Positions 1 through 5,826 of a DNA stretch of 8,890 bases are shown one piece after another. The DNA is from Alphaproteobacteria bacterium (GTDB lineage: Bacteria > Pseudomonadota > Alphaproteobacteria > Rhodobacterales > Rhodobacteraceae), in the NCBI GenBank assembly GCA_003695135.1, contig RFIR01000403.1, forward strand, positions 1 through 8,890, given 5' to 3'. Positions within the stretch are counted from its first letter, which is position 1; each line of letters begins with the position of its first letter. The notes under the pieces are model-generated. The model ran no database searches. It saw only the letters and a program-made list of their open reading frames with translations, and was not told where the DNA came from. The translations under genes and the position numbers were made by a program.

Positions 1-1
1 G

Positions 2-409
2 ACCCGCGCCGAACGCCCTTTCGACATCGATGCCTGGGTGGTGCTGCCCGATCACCTGCACTGCATCTGGCGCCTGCCCGCAGACGACCATGACTTTTCC
101 ACCCGCTGGTCGGTGATCAAGGCACGATTCTCGCGCGCCATGCCATACACCGCACGCCGCGCCAGCCACGAGGCACGGCGCGAGCACGGGCTTTGGCAAA
201 GGCGGTTCTGGGAGCATCACATCCGCAACGAAGAGGATTGGCGCCACCACATGCGCTATTGCTGGTGGAACCCGGTCAGGCACGGGCTCGTCGAGCGGCC
301 CGAGGCATGGCCGTGGTCGTCGATCTATCGCGACCGGGCACTTGCGGCCGATCAGATCGGGTGCGCCATGAATGCGCACCCTACCCGTCATCGCGCCGCC
401 GCGCCGTAG
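2..409 (+). CDS. REP-associated tyrosine transposase (RAYT), 5' end cut off by window edge
   Basis: This is a Y1/HUH-type single-strand transposase of the IS200/IS605-related RAYT family (TnpA-REP), which nicks and joins DNA at REP hairpins. The reading frame is open from base 2, so the true start lies outside the window and 135 codons are seen. The HUH metal-binding motif is in LPDHLHCIW. It is followed by the RAYT signatures FSTRWSVIKARFSR and LWQRRFWEHHIRNEEDW. The probable catalytic tyrosine is in HHMRYCWWNPVRHGL, and the family's WPWSS motif comes after it. The usual C-terminal tail is missing. The last residues, from GCAMNAHPT, are encoded by a REP hairpin, and the TAG stop is part of a second REP. 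The gene is convergent with the dehydrogenase downstream. Family assignment is confident. Whether the protein is still active cannot be judged without the N-terminus. Confidence 0.9.
   Translation, partial: TRAERPFDIDAWVVLPDHLHCIWRLPADDHDFSTRWSVIKARFSRAMPYTARRASHEARREHGLWQRRFWEHHIRNEEDWRHHMRYCWWNPVRHGLVERPEAWPWSSIYRDRALAADQIGCAMNAHPTRHRAAAP
359..384 (-). repeat. REP element 1 (inverted copy), inside the RAYT reading frame
   Basis: An 8-bp perfect stem, GGGTGCGC (359-366) and GCGCACCC (374-381), encloses the 7-nt loop CATGAAT. Read on the - strand the element begins with GTAG (384-381), the tetranucleotide typical of REP sequences recognised by RAYT proteins. It matches the element at 406-431 in 25 of 26 positions, in opposite orientation. 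It is translated in frame as GCAMNAHPT at the end of the transposase. The adjacent RAYT supports the REP identity. Confidence 0.82.
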
Positions 410-431
410 GGTGCGCATTTATGGCGCACCC
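406..431 (+). repeat. REP element 2, carrying the RAYT stop codon
   Basis: The element starts with GTAG (406-409), then an 8-bp stem GGGTGCGC (409-416) and GCGCACCC (424-431) around the loop ATTTATG. It is the inverted partner of the element at 359-384, with 21 nt between them, so the pair has the layout of a BIME (bacterial interspersed mosaic element). The TAG within its GTAG is the RAYT stop codon (407-409). The pair lies between convergent genes and could also limit read-through from either side. Confidence 0.82.
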
Positions 432-448
432 GCATTCATGGCGCACCC
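432..448 (+). repeat. Partial REP copy, tandem to REP 2
   Basis: These 17 nt repeat the 3' two thirds of the preceding REP (415-431), directly abutting it and differing at one loop position. The loop here (ATTCATG) agrees with the element at 359-384 rather than with its direct neighbour. The left stem arm is absent, so this copy cannot form the hairpin on its own. Confidence 0.7.
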
Positions 449-460
449 GCCACACCCCCC

Positions 461-1540
461 TCACGCGTTCCCGCCGCGGATCGCCTCGCACACCGCATCG
501 GTCACCTCACGCGTGGTGGCGCGGCCGCCGACATCGGGCGTGGTGACGCCTTCGGCGCAGACCCGCTCCACCGCCCGCATCAGGCGCGCCGCGGCATCCG
601 CCTCGCCCAGATGCTCCAGCATCATCGAGGCGGTCCAGAAGGTTGCCACCGGGTTGGCAATGCCCTTGCCGGCAATGTCGAAGGCGCTGCCATGGATCGG
701 CTCGAACATGGACGGCGCGCGCCGCTCCGGGTCGATGTTGCCGGTCGGCGCCACGCCCAGCGAGCCGGCCAGCGCCCCGGCGAGATCGGACAGGATATCG
801 GCATGCAGGTTGGTGGCGACGATGGTATCGAGGCTGCGCGGGTCCTTGACCATGCGCACGGTCATCGCATCGACCAGCACCCGCTCCCAGCTCACCTGCG
901 GAAACTCCGCCGCGACCTCCGCCGCGATCTCGTCCCACATCACCATGCCGTGGCGCTGCGCGTTCGACTTGGTCACCACGCTCAGGAGCTTGCGCGGCCG
1001 TGACTGCGCCAGCCGGAAGGCGTGGCGCATGATGCGGGTCACGCCTTCGCGGGTGAAGATCGCGACCTCGGTCGCCACCTCTGCCGGCAGGCCGCGATGG
1101 GCGCGTCCGCCGATGCCGGAATATTCGCCTTCGGAATTCTCGCGCACGATCACCCAGTCCAGATCGCCGGGGCCGATCCCGGCCAGCGGCGAGGCGATGC
1201 CGGGCAGGATCCGCGTCGGGCGGATATTGGCGTACTGGTCGAGCCCCTGGCAGATCGGCAGCCGCAACCCCCACAACGTGACGTGATCGGGCACGTCCGG
1301 CGCCCCCACGGCGCCGAACAGGATGGCATCGAAGCCGCGCAGACGCGCCACCCCGTCCCCGGGCATCAACGCGCCGGTCCGGCGGTAACGCGCCGAGCCC
1401 CAGTCGAACTCGGTGACCTCGAGCCTGAAGCCGCCATCGCGCCGCGCCAGCACCTCGAGCACCTCCAGACCGGCGGCAATGACCTCCGGCCCGATGCCGT
1501 CGGCGGGAATGGCGGCGATCCTGTAGGTCCTTGCTGTCAT
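461..1540 (-). CDS. ttuC: Tartrate dehydrogenase/decarboxylase or D-malate dehydrogenase (TtuC/DmlA type)
   Basis: This is a cytosolic NAD-dependent beta-decarboxylating dehydrogenase of the isocitrate/isopropylmalate dehydrogenase superfamily. Family members convert D-malate to pyruvate and CO2, and oxidise or decarboxylate tartrate. At 359 aa it has the family's usual length. The N-terminal IAAIPADGIGPEV (8-20) is the nucleotide-binding start. DQYANIRPTR (101-110) and ENSEGEYSGIGG (134-145), with catalytic Tyr140, are diagnostic. VTKSN carries catalytic Lys191, and Asp224, Asp248 and Asp252 (NLHADILSD) should bind the divalent metal. FEPIHGSA (279-286) is the conserved cofactor loop. The whole protein reads like E. 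coli DmlA. The ATG at 1540-1538 follows AAGGGG with an 11-nt spacer. No LysR-type regulator, common beside such genes, is visible. Substrate choice among D-malate, L-tartrate and meso-tartrate cannot be settled from sequence. Confidence 0.92.
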   Translation of the reverse strand: MTARTYRIAAIPADGIGPEVIAAGLEVLEVLARRDGGFRLEVTEFDWGSARYRRTGALMPGDGVARLRGFDAILFGAVGAPDVPDHVTLWGLRLPICQGLDQYANIRPTRILPGIASPLAGIGPGDLDWVIVRENSEGEYSGIGGRAHRGLPAEVATEVAIFTREGVTRIMRHAFRLAQSRPRKLLSVVTKSNAQRHGMVMWDEIAAEVAAEFPQVSWERVLVDAMTVRMVKDPRSLDTIVATNLHADILSDLAGALAGSLGVAPTGNIDPERRAPSMFEPIHGSAFDIAGKGIANPVATFWTASMMLEHLGEADAAARLMRAVERVCAEGVTTPDVGGRATTREVTDAVCEAIRGGNA

Positions 1541-1676
1541 CCGGTTTCTTGCCCCTTGTCCTGCCCGTCCGCTGCCCGGCCGGGATCATGATGCGGGACG
1601 GCCGCGAAGGCCAGATCCGAGGGGGAGCCGGAATCGACCGATATGTTCGCGTGCCATCTGCAATTCGCTTCATGGC

Positions 1677-1738
1677 GGGGGCAGGCCGCTCACACTGGCC
1701 TCGCCCGGCGCAGCCGGGCGGCGCCCGACCCTGCCCCC
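1677..1738. other. Nested inverted repeat in the intergenic region
   Basis: The outer arms GGGGGCAGG (1677-1685) and CCTGCCCCC (1730-1738) are perfectly complementary. They enclose a perfect inner hairpin, GCCCGGC (1703-1709), loop GCA, GCCGGGC (1713-1719). No T-tract follows on either strand, so it is not a standard intrinsic terminator. It could be a structured leader or a small RNA. That is inference only. Confidence 0.5.
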
Positions 1739-2064
1739 GGGAGGGCGCATGGCAAGGCCAATCAATGGCTCAACCGCAAGGCTTCGTTGAAACGCCACTA
1801 CCACCTCCACCGCCTCGCCGCGCCCTCCCAGGGTCGGGCACCGCCCTTGACCGGGACCGTGCGAGGCCAGATCGGGGATGCCCAGTTCTGTCGCTTGCTC
1901 GGTATCGGTCTGTCGAACACGGCTCCCCGAGCCGCCCCCCAGCCGCATTCGATGCGCGGCGCGGATCCGTTCACGGAAGTTTCGCTCGACCCGGCCGCAT
2001 CGGGCAGGCATGCTGACACCGTTCGTCCGGCCCCGGTGAGGGCGGTGCAGCCGCATGGCCCCGG

Positions 2065-2083
2065 CCGGTCCGGCGGGGACCGG
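2065..2083 (+). other. Hairpin in the probable 5' leader of the DUF1194 gene
   Basis: CCGGTCC (2065-2071) and GGACCGG (2077-2083) form a 7-bp stem with a 5-nt loop. It ends 15 nt before the AAGGA ribosome binding site at 2099-2103. It could influence translation initiation. Chance formation in such GC-rich DNA is not excluded. Confidence 0.4.
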
Positions 2084-2116
2084 TCCGACAGCCGGTCGAA
2101 GGATTGCAGCGTCCCG

Positions 2117-2935
2117 ATGCCACGCGCTCGCCCGAACCGAAACGCCACCTCCGCCGCCCTGACCGGGGCGCTCGCCCTGTGGCTGTCGCTGTTGGCTCTC
2201 GCCCCCGCAGCGGCGCAGGAGGCAGTGGATCTCGAGCTCGTCTTCGCCGTCGATGTCTCGCGCTCGATGGACTACGACGAGCAGGTACTGCAGCGCGAAG
2301 GCTATGCCGATGCGCTGACCCATCCCGCCACCATTGCCGCCATTCTCTCCGGCCCGCGGGGGCGCATCGCCATCGCCTATCTGGAATGGGGTGGGCCGTG
2401 GTCGCTGCGCACCGTGCTCGACTGGACGACGATCGCCAGCCGGGCCGACGCGCTGAAGGCGGCCGAAACGCTGCGCGCGGCGCCGATCGAAAGCTCCTCG
2501 GGCACCTCGATCTCGTCGGGGCTCGCCCGCGCGGCCGAGATGATCGAGACCAACGGCTTCGAGGGCACAAGGCGGGTGATCGACGTCTCCGGCGACGGGC
2601 CCAACAACACCGGCCAGCGGGTGGACCGCATCCGCGACACGCTGGTCGGCCGCGGCATCGAGATCAACGGACTGCCGCTGATGCTCAAGCAGACCATCGG
2701 CTTCTTCAACATCCCCGATCTCGACATCTATTACGAGGATTGCGTGATCGGCGGACCGGCCGCCTTCGTGATCCCGGTGCGGTCCCGCGACGAGTTCCGC
2801 AGCGCGATCCGGCTGAAGATGGTGGCGGAGATTTCGGGGCGCCTGCCGCATCCTCGCCTGCGCCGGGCGGCGGCGATGGATTGCGGCATCGGCGAGCGGC
2901 TGCGCCGCCAGTGGCTTGATATCCAGGGCGGGTGA
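2117..2935 (+). CDS. DUF1194 family secreted VWA-like protein
   Basis: An exported or periplasmic protein of 272 aa with a von Willebrand factor A-like fold, belonging to the alphaproteobacterial DUF1194 family. Its molecular role is not known. A signal peptide is clear: basic residues at 3-8, a hydrophobic core at about 13-30, and an AAA-QEA cleavage site after residue 33. The MIDAS-type metal site is complete: DVSRS (Asp46, Ser48, Ser50), Thr130 in SSGTSISSG, and Asp160 in IDVSGDGPNN. The family-specific EINGLPLMLK (182-191) and YYEDCVIGGP (205-214) follow; Cys209 and Cys256 could form a disulfide. The ATG at 2117 was chosen because the signal peptide begins there and AAGGA lies 13 nt upstream. 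The next gene starts 41 nt downstream on the same strand, suggesting co-transcription. The family call is strong; function remains open. Confidence 0.92.
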   Translation: MPRARPNRNATSAALTGALALWLSLLALAPAAAQEAVDLELVFAVDVSRSMDYDEQVLQREGYADALTHPATIAAILSGPRGRIAIAYLEWGGPWSLRTVLDWTTIASRADALKAAETLRAAPIESSSGTSISSGLARAAEMIETNGFEGTRRVIDVSGDGPNNTGQRVDRIRDTLVGRGIEINGLPLMLKQTIGFFNIPDLDIYYEDCVIGGPAAFVIPVRSRDEFRSAIRLKMVAEISGRLPHPRLRRAAAMDCGIGERLRRQWLDIQGG

Positions 2936-2961
2936 CCACATCTCAGGCAGGTTTCAACCAC

Positions 2962-2966
2962 AAGGA
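2962..2966 (+). promoter_or_regulatory. Ribosome binding site deciding the DUF1353 gene start
   Basis: AAGGA stands 10 nt before the ATG at 2977. This favours 2977 over the GTG at 2932, which overlaps the DUF1194 stop codon in a GTGA arrangement but has no clear Shine-Dalgarno sequence of its own. Confidence 0.65.
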
Positions 2967-2976
2967 TATTGTTCCG

Positions 2977-3669
2977 ATGAACGACACCAATGACGAGCAT
3001 CCTGCGCCCGATTTTGCCTGCGCCGCCGAGGCACCGCCCCAGCATCGCATCACCCAGGCCTGGTTTCAGGCCGCGCGCCAGTCGAGCCGGCTGAGCCCCG
3101 AAGAGCGCCGCGCCAACCGCCACGCGCTGCGCCGCAACCCGCTGCCGCCGGGCTGGATCGCCGATCGCTGGCTGGTGGTGCGCCGCTTTGTCTATTCCTT
3201 CGGCAGCAGCGAATCGAGAGAGACCTACAGCGTTCCGGACGGGTTCGAATTCGACGGGGCGAGCGTGCCGCTCTTCTTCACCATCCTGGTGCCGCGCAGC
3301 CATTCCGACCTGCTGGCCGCCGCGGCGCTGCACGATTATCTCTATGCCGAACGCCACGCCGACGTGCCGCGGCCGCGCGCCGACGCCATCTTCCGCGAGG
3401 CGCTGCAGGTGCTGGGGCTGAACTGGTTCTGGGCCTCGGTGATGTGGCGCGCGGTCCGCATCGGCGGCTGGGTGCCGTGGTACAAGCGCAAGCCCGACAC
3501 CCTGCCGGGCCGGATTCTCGGCCTGCCATGGCTTCTGCGCTGGACAATCATCCTGCCGGTGATGATTGTCACCACCCTGACCGGCGTGGTCGCGGATCTG
3601 GTCTCGCTCGTCCATTTCCGCGCCGAGGGCCGGCGCATCATGGCAGAGGACAGCGAGGAGAACCGGTAA
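2977..3669 (+). CDS. DUF1353 domain protein with C-terminal membrane helix
   Basis: A 230-aa protein. Residues about 60-170 form a DUF1353 domain. Its conserved elements are VPDGFEFDGASVP (86-98), the LHDYLY segment (118-123) and RADAIFREAL (134-143), then WRAVRIGGWVPWY (157-169). DUF1353 occurs in phage-related and bacterial proteins and has no established activity. His119 and Asp120 are the most likely functional residues. After the domain, a hydrophobic stretch at about 184-212 reads as one transmembrane helix, which would anchor the protein in the inner membrane with a charged tail. The first 55 residues are polar and probably flexible. It sits between the DUF1194 gene (41 nt upstream) and the SDR gene (TAATG overlap), so it is most likely part of one transcript. 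A longer version from GTG 2932 would add 15 residues. Confidence 0.85.
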   Translation: MNDTNDEHPAPDFACAAEAPPQHRITQAWFQAARQSSRLSPEERRANRHALRRNPLPPGWIADRWLVVRRFVYSFGSSESRETYSVPDGFEFDGASVPLFFTILVPRSHSDLLAAAALHDYLYAERHADVPRPRADAIFREALQVLGLNWFWASVMWRAVRIGGWVPWYKRKPDTLPGRILGLPWLLRWTIILPVMIVTTLTGVVADLVSLVHFRAEGRRIMAEDSEENR

Positions 3670-4403
3670 TGAAATCAGCCCTCATCACCGGCGCGGGCTC
3701 GGGCATCGGCCGGGCCACCGCGCTGGCCTTCGTCGCGGCCGGCTGGCAGGTGGGGCTGATCGGCCGGCGGCGCGAGGCGCTGGAGGAGACGGCCGGACTG
3801 GCGGGCGGCGGGCTGGTGCTGCCCGCCGACGTCACCGACCCGCAGGCGGTCGAATCGGCCTTCGATGCGGCGATGGACGAATTCGGCCGTATCGACCTTC
3901 TGTTCAACAATGCCGGGCAGGGCTCGCCCACGCGCACCATCGACGAGATGCCGCTCGAGGACTGGTACAACGTGCTGGGCGTCAATCTGACCGGCGCGGT
4001 GCTCTGCGCCCGCGCCGCCTTCGCCCGCATGCGCCATCAGGCGCCGCAGGGCGGGCGGATCATCAACAACGGCTCGATCGCCGCCTATGTGCCGCGGCCG
4101 GGATCGGTGCCCTATGCGGTGACCAAGCACGGCATCACCGGGCTGACCCGCTGCCTCGCGCTCGATGGCCGGCCCTTCAACATCGCCTGCGGCCAGATCG
4201 ACATCGGCAACGCGCTGACCGAGCTGGCGCGGGCGATGACGAAGGGCGTGCCGCAGGCCGACGGCTCGATCCGCGCCGAGGCGATGATGGATGTCGAGCA
4301 GGTGGCGTCCTCGGTGCTGCACATGGCCTCGCTGCCGCTCTCGGCCAATGTGCTGTTCATGACGGTGATGGCGACGACCATGCCCTATGTCGGGCGGGGA
4401 TAG
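3669..4403 (+). CDS. Short-chain dehydrogenase/reductase (SDR)
   Basis: A classical-type SDR of 244 aa, expected to be a cytosolic NAD(P)-dependent oxidoreductase with unknown substrate. The cofactor motif TGAGSGIG occupies 7-14, and RRR at 33-35 after the second strand hints at NADP(H) preference. The NNAG motif is at 80-83. The catalytic tetrad is Asn106, Ser136, Tyr149 and Lys153 (YAVTK). The usual PG motif after the active site is replaced by CGQIDIGNA (174-182), which marks a distinct SDR subgroup; the C-terminal VLFMTVMATTMPYVGRG segment is typical of that subgroup. The start overlaps the upstream stop by one base (TAATG), with GAGGAG at 3655-3660 and an 8-nt spacer, so translation is probably coupled to the DUF1353 gene. 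Its stop codon lies in a palindrome shared with the convergent gene. Confidence 0.93.
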   Translation: MKSALITGAGSGIGRATALAFVAAGWQVGLIGRRREALEETAGLAGGGLVLPADVTDPQAVESAFDAAMDEFGRIDLLFNNAGQGSPTRTIDEMPLEDWYNVLGVNLTGAVLCARAAFARMRHQAPQGGRIINNGSIAAYVPRPGSVPYAVTKHGITGLTRCLALDGRPFNIACGQIDIGNALTELARAMTKGVPQADGSIRAEAMMDVEQVASSVLHMASLPLSANVLFMTVMATTMPYVGRG

Positions 4404-4421
4404 GCGCGCCCGGCGCGCCTA
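4401..4421. terminator. Perfect palindrome between convergent genes; probable bidirectional terminator
   Basis: TAGGCGCGCC (4401-4410) and GGCGCGCCTA (4412-4421) are exact reverse complements around a single C. As RNA they give a 9-bp stem with a 3-nt loop on either strand. The first TAG is the SDR stop and the last CTA is the TerC stop on the opposite strand. There is no T-tract, so termination would rest on the stem, on Rho, or on both. Confidence 0.6.
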
Positions 4422-5093
4422 CAGATGGGCCGCGACCACCGGCCAGAGCTGTTCGCTGCCTTCCCAGATCATCTCCAGCGCCACCATCAGGATCACCCCG
4501 AGGCCGAGATAGGCCAGCCAGCTGTGACGGTCGAGCAGGCGCGCGATATAGCTCGCCGCAAGCCCCATCAGCGCCACCGACAGCACCAGCCCGAAGATCA
4601 GCACGGTCGGGTGTTCATGCGCCGCGCCGCCCACCGCCAGCACGTTGTCGAGCGACATGGAGATGTCGGCGACGACGATCTGCAGCGCGGCCTGACCGAA
4701 GCTCTTGCGCGGCATGGCCTCCGACACCACCGCCGTGCCGGAGCCCTCGGCCAGGAATTCGAGATCGGCCTCCGCCAGCGCCTCATGCGCGGCCCGATGC
4801 TCGGCGGCCTGCACGCAAAGCTCGCGCCACATCCGCCAGCTGACCCAGAGCAGCAGGATGCCGCCGACCAGCAGCAGCCCCAGCACTTCCAGAAGCTGGG
4901 TGGCGAGCAGCGCGAAACCGATGCGCAGCACCGTCGCCGCACCGATGCCGACCAGGATTGCCTTTCCGCGCTGTTCGGCCGGCAGACCCGCCGCCGCCAT
5001 CCCGATCACCACCGCATTGTCGCCGGCCAGGACGAGATCGATCAGCACGACCTCGATCAGGACGACGAACCCGTCTGCGGTGAGTATCTCCAT
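4419..5093 (-). CDS. TerC family integral membrane protein (YjbE/YkoY-like), probable metal exporter
   Basis: A 224-aa inner-membrane protein of the TerC family. Characterised relatives export manganese, and others are linked to tellurite resistance. The two family motifs are clear: DLVLAGDNAVVIG (19-31) in the first helix and VADISMSLDN (141-150) in the second half. Their acidic residues (Asp19, Asp25, Asp143, Asp149) are the expected metal-site residues. Hydrophobic segments at about 8-30, 45-65, 67-87, 134-155, 164-183 and 192-211 suggest six or seven membrane spans, with a charged cytoplasmic loop at 98-130. The ATG at 5093-5091 is preceded by AGGA with a 5-nt spacer. The gene lies 78 nt beyond the hydrolase gene on the same strand, and the gap holds two hairpins. 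The metal transported is inferred from family only. Confidence 0.9.
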   Translation of the reverse strand: MEILTADGFVVLIEVVLIDLVLAGDNAVVIGMAAAGLPAEQRGKAILVGIGAATVLRIGFALLATQLLEVLGLLLVGGILLLWVSWRMWRELCVQAAEHRAAHEALAEADLEFLAEGSGTAVVSEAMPRKSFGQAALQIVVADISMSLDNVLAVGGAAHEHPTVLIFGLVLSVALMGLAASYIARLLDRHSWLAYLGLGVILMVALEMIWEGSEQLWPVVAAHL

Positions 5094-5122
5094 GCCTGTC
5101 CTGCCTCGTGCGGCCCGGTTTG

Positions 5123-5138
5123 CAGCCGCAAGCGGCTG
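5123..5138 (-). other. Short hairpin in the leader of the TerC gene
   Basis: CAGCCGC (5123-5129) and GCGGCTG (5132-5138) form a tight 7-bp inverted repeat around two bases. It lies 30 nt before the TerC start codon on the - strand. It may be a leader structure or part of a termination region. Confidence 0.4.
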
Positions 5139-5148
5139 ACAGACCGAC

Positions 5149-5170
5149 CGCGGGAAACCGTCGTCCCGCG
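5149..5170 (-). terminator. Hairpin directly after the hydrolase stop codon
   Basis: CGCGGGA (5149-5155) and TCCCGCG (5164-5170) are perfectly complementary around an 8-nt loop. On the - strand the stem begins one base after the hydrolase TGA (5174-5172). No run of T follows, so it would be a weak or Rho-assisted terminator, or a 3'-end stabiliser, before the TerC gene. Confidence 0.45.
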
Positions 5171-5171
5171 A

Positions 5172-5825
5172 TCACTGTCCCTTCAGATGGGCATTTATGA
5201 AACCGAATGCGACCTGCAGGCCGTCAGCTGCGATACCGTGTCCGGTACCGGGCGATGTGTGGGTCTGAACCGGCACGCCCGCCGCAGCAAGCGCCTGCGC
5301 GGCCTCGGCCATGCTGGCGTAAGGGACCATCGGATCCTGATCGCCATGCACCAGCAATACCGGCGGGCGGCAAGCGATCTCGGCGGCCAGTGTCTCCGGG
5401 CTCAGCAGCCGGCCGGAAAACCCGACGATGCCGGCCACCGGATCGGGCCGGCGCAGCGCGACATGCAGCGCCATCATCGTGCCTTGCGAAAAGCCGACCA
5501 GAACGGTGCGGGCGGGCGGCATCTCGCGCGCCGCGGCATCGAGATAGCCATTGAGCAGATCGACCGAGGCGTTGAAGCCCGCGATCATCTCCGTCTCGCT
5601 GGAGCCGTCCATCCACGGGATCGGAAACCACTGATAGCCCATCGGATTGTTGGCGCAGCGCTGCGGCGCATTCGGTGCCATGAAGCGGGTGCGCGGCAGA
5701 TGCGGCGCCAGCGCCTCGCCGATGCCGATCAGATCGTTGCCGTCGGCGCCATAGCCATGCAGCAGGATCACCAGGCTGTCGGCCGTGCCGGAATGCGGCG
5801 GCAGGCTCGGTCCCTCCAGGCTCAT
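5172..5825 (-). CDS. Alpha/beta hydrolase of the phospholipase/carboxylesterase family
   Basis: A 217-aa serine hydrolase of the same family as E. coli YpfH and bacterial carboxylesterases, expected to cleave carboxylic esters in the cytoplasm. There is no signal peptide. The oxyanion-hole region is LVILLHGYGADGNDL (18-32). The nucleophile elbow GFSQG gives Ser113. VHGDQDPMVP (159-168) provides Asp164, and GTGHGI provides His196, completing the triad. The start at 5825 is supported by AAGGGA at 5840-5835 with a 9-nt spacer and by the MSLEGPSLPP start typical of the family. The ATG is one base after the glycosylase stop (TGA-G-ATG), so the two are almost surely translationally coupled. The pairing of an esterase with alkylation repair has no obvious functional reason. 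The natural substrate is unknown. Confidence 0.92.
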   Translation of the reverse strand: MSLEGPSLPPHSGTADSLVILLHGYGADGNDLIGIGEALAPHLPRTRFMAPNAPQRCANNPMGYQWFPIPWMDGSSETEMIAGFNASVDLLNGYLDAAAREMPPARTVLVGFSQGTMMALHVALRRPDPVAGIVGFSGRLLSPETLAAEIACRPPVLLVHGDQDPMVPYASMAEAAQALAAAGVPVQTHTSPGTGHGIAADGLQVAFGFINAHLKGQ

Positions 5826-5826
5826 C

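Larger units (their letters stand above)
1541..2116. other. Long intergenic region without a supported gene; several GC hairpins
   Basis: These 576 nt separate the divergent dehydrogenase and DUF1194 genes and should hold both promoters, though I could not pick convincing -35/-10 boxes. I recognise no protein in any frame. Visible structures are the palindromes CCCGGCCGGG (1575-1584) and ATCATGAT (1585-1592), a nested stem at 1677-1738, a hairpin at 1920-1934 (CGGCTC, loop CCC, GAGCCG) and a hairpin at 2065-2083. The DUF1194 frame is open upstream to an ATG at 1643, but this extension has no recognisable content and would bury the signal peptide. Confidence 0.6.

Noticed and set aside
1643..2116. 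An N-terminal extension of the DUF1194 protein by 158 residues
   Set aside because: A complete signal peptide begins at 2117 with a ribosome binding site upstream. The extension has no family similarity and would bury the signal peptide.
1670..2941. A 423-codon open frame on - opposite the DUF1194 gene
   Set aside because: No recognisable domain, composition dominated by Arg/Gly/Ala, and it is antisense to a well-supported gene.
2932..2976. GTG start for the DUF1353 gene overlapping the upstream stop
   Set aside because: The ATG at 2977 has a well-spaced AAGGA. The GTG has none, although translational coupling cannot be excluded.
3444..3668. Upstream in-frame extension of the SDR
   Set aside because: It overlaps the DUF1353 gene in another frame. 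The ATG at 3669 begins exactly at the Rossmann fold with GAGGAG upstream.
5094..5171. yybP-ykoY type manganese riboswitch before the TerC gene
   Set aside because: The gap is shorter than that riboswitch class and I see none of its conserved loop sequences; only two simple hairpins are present.
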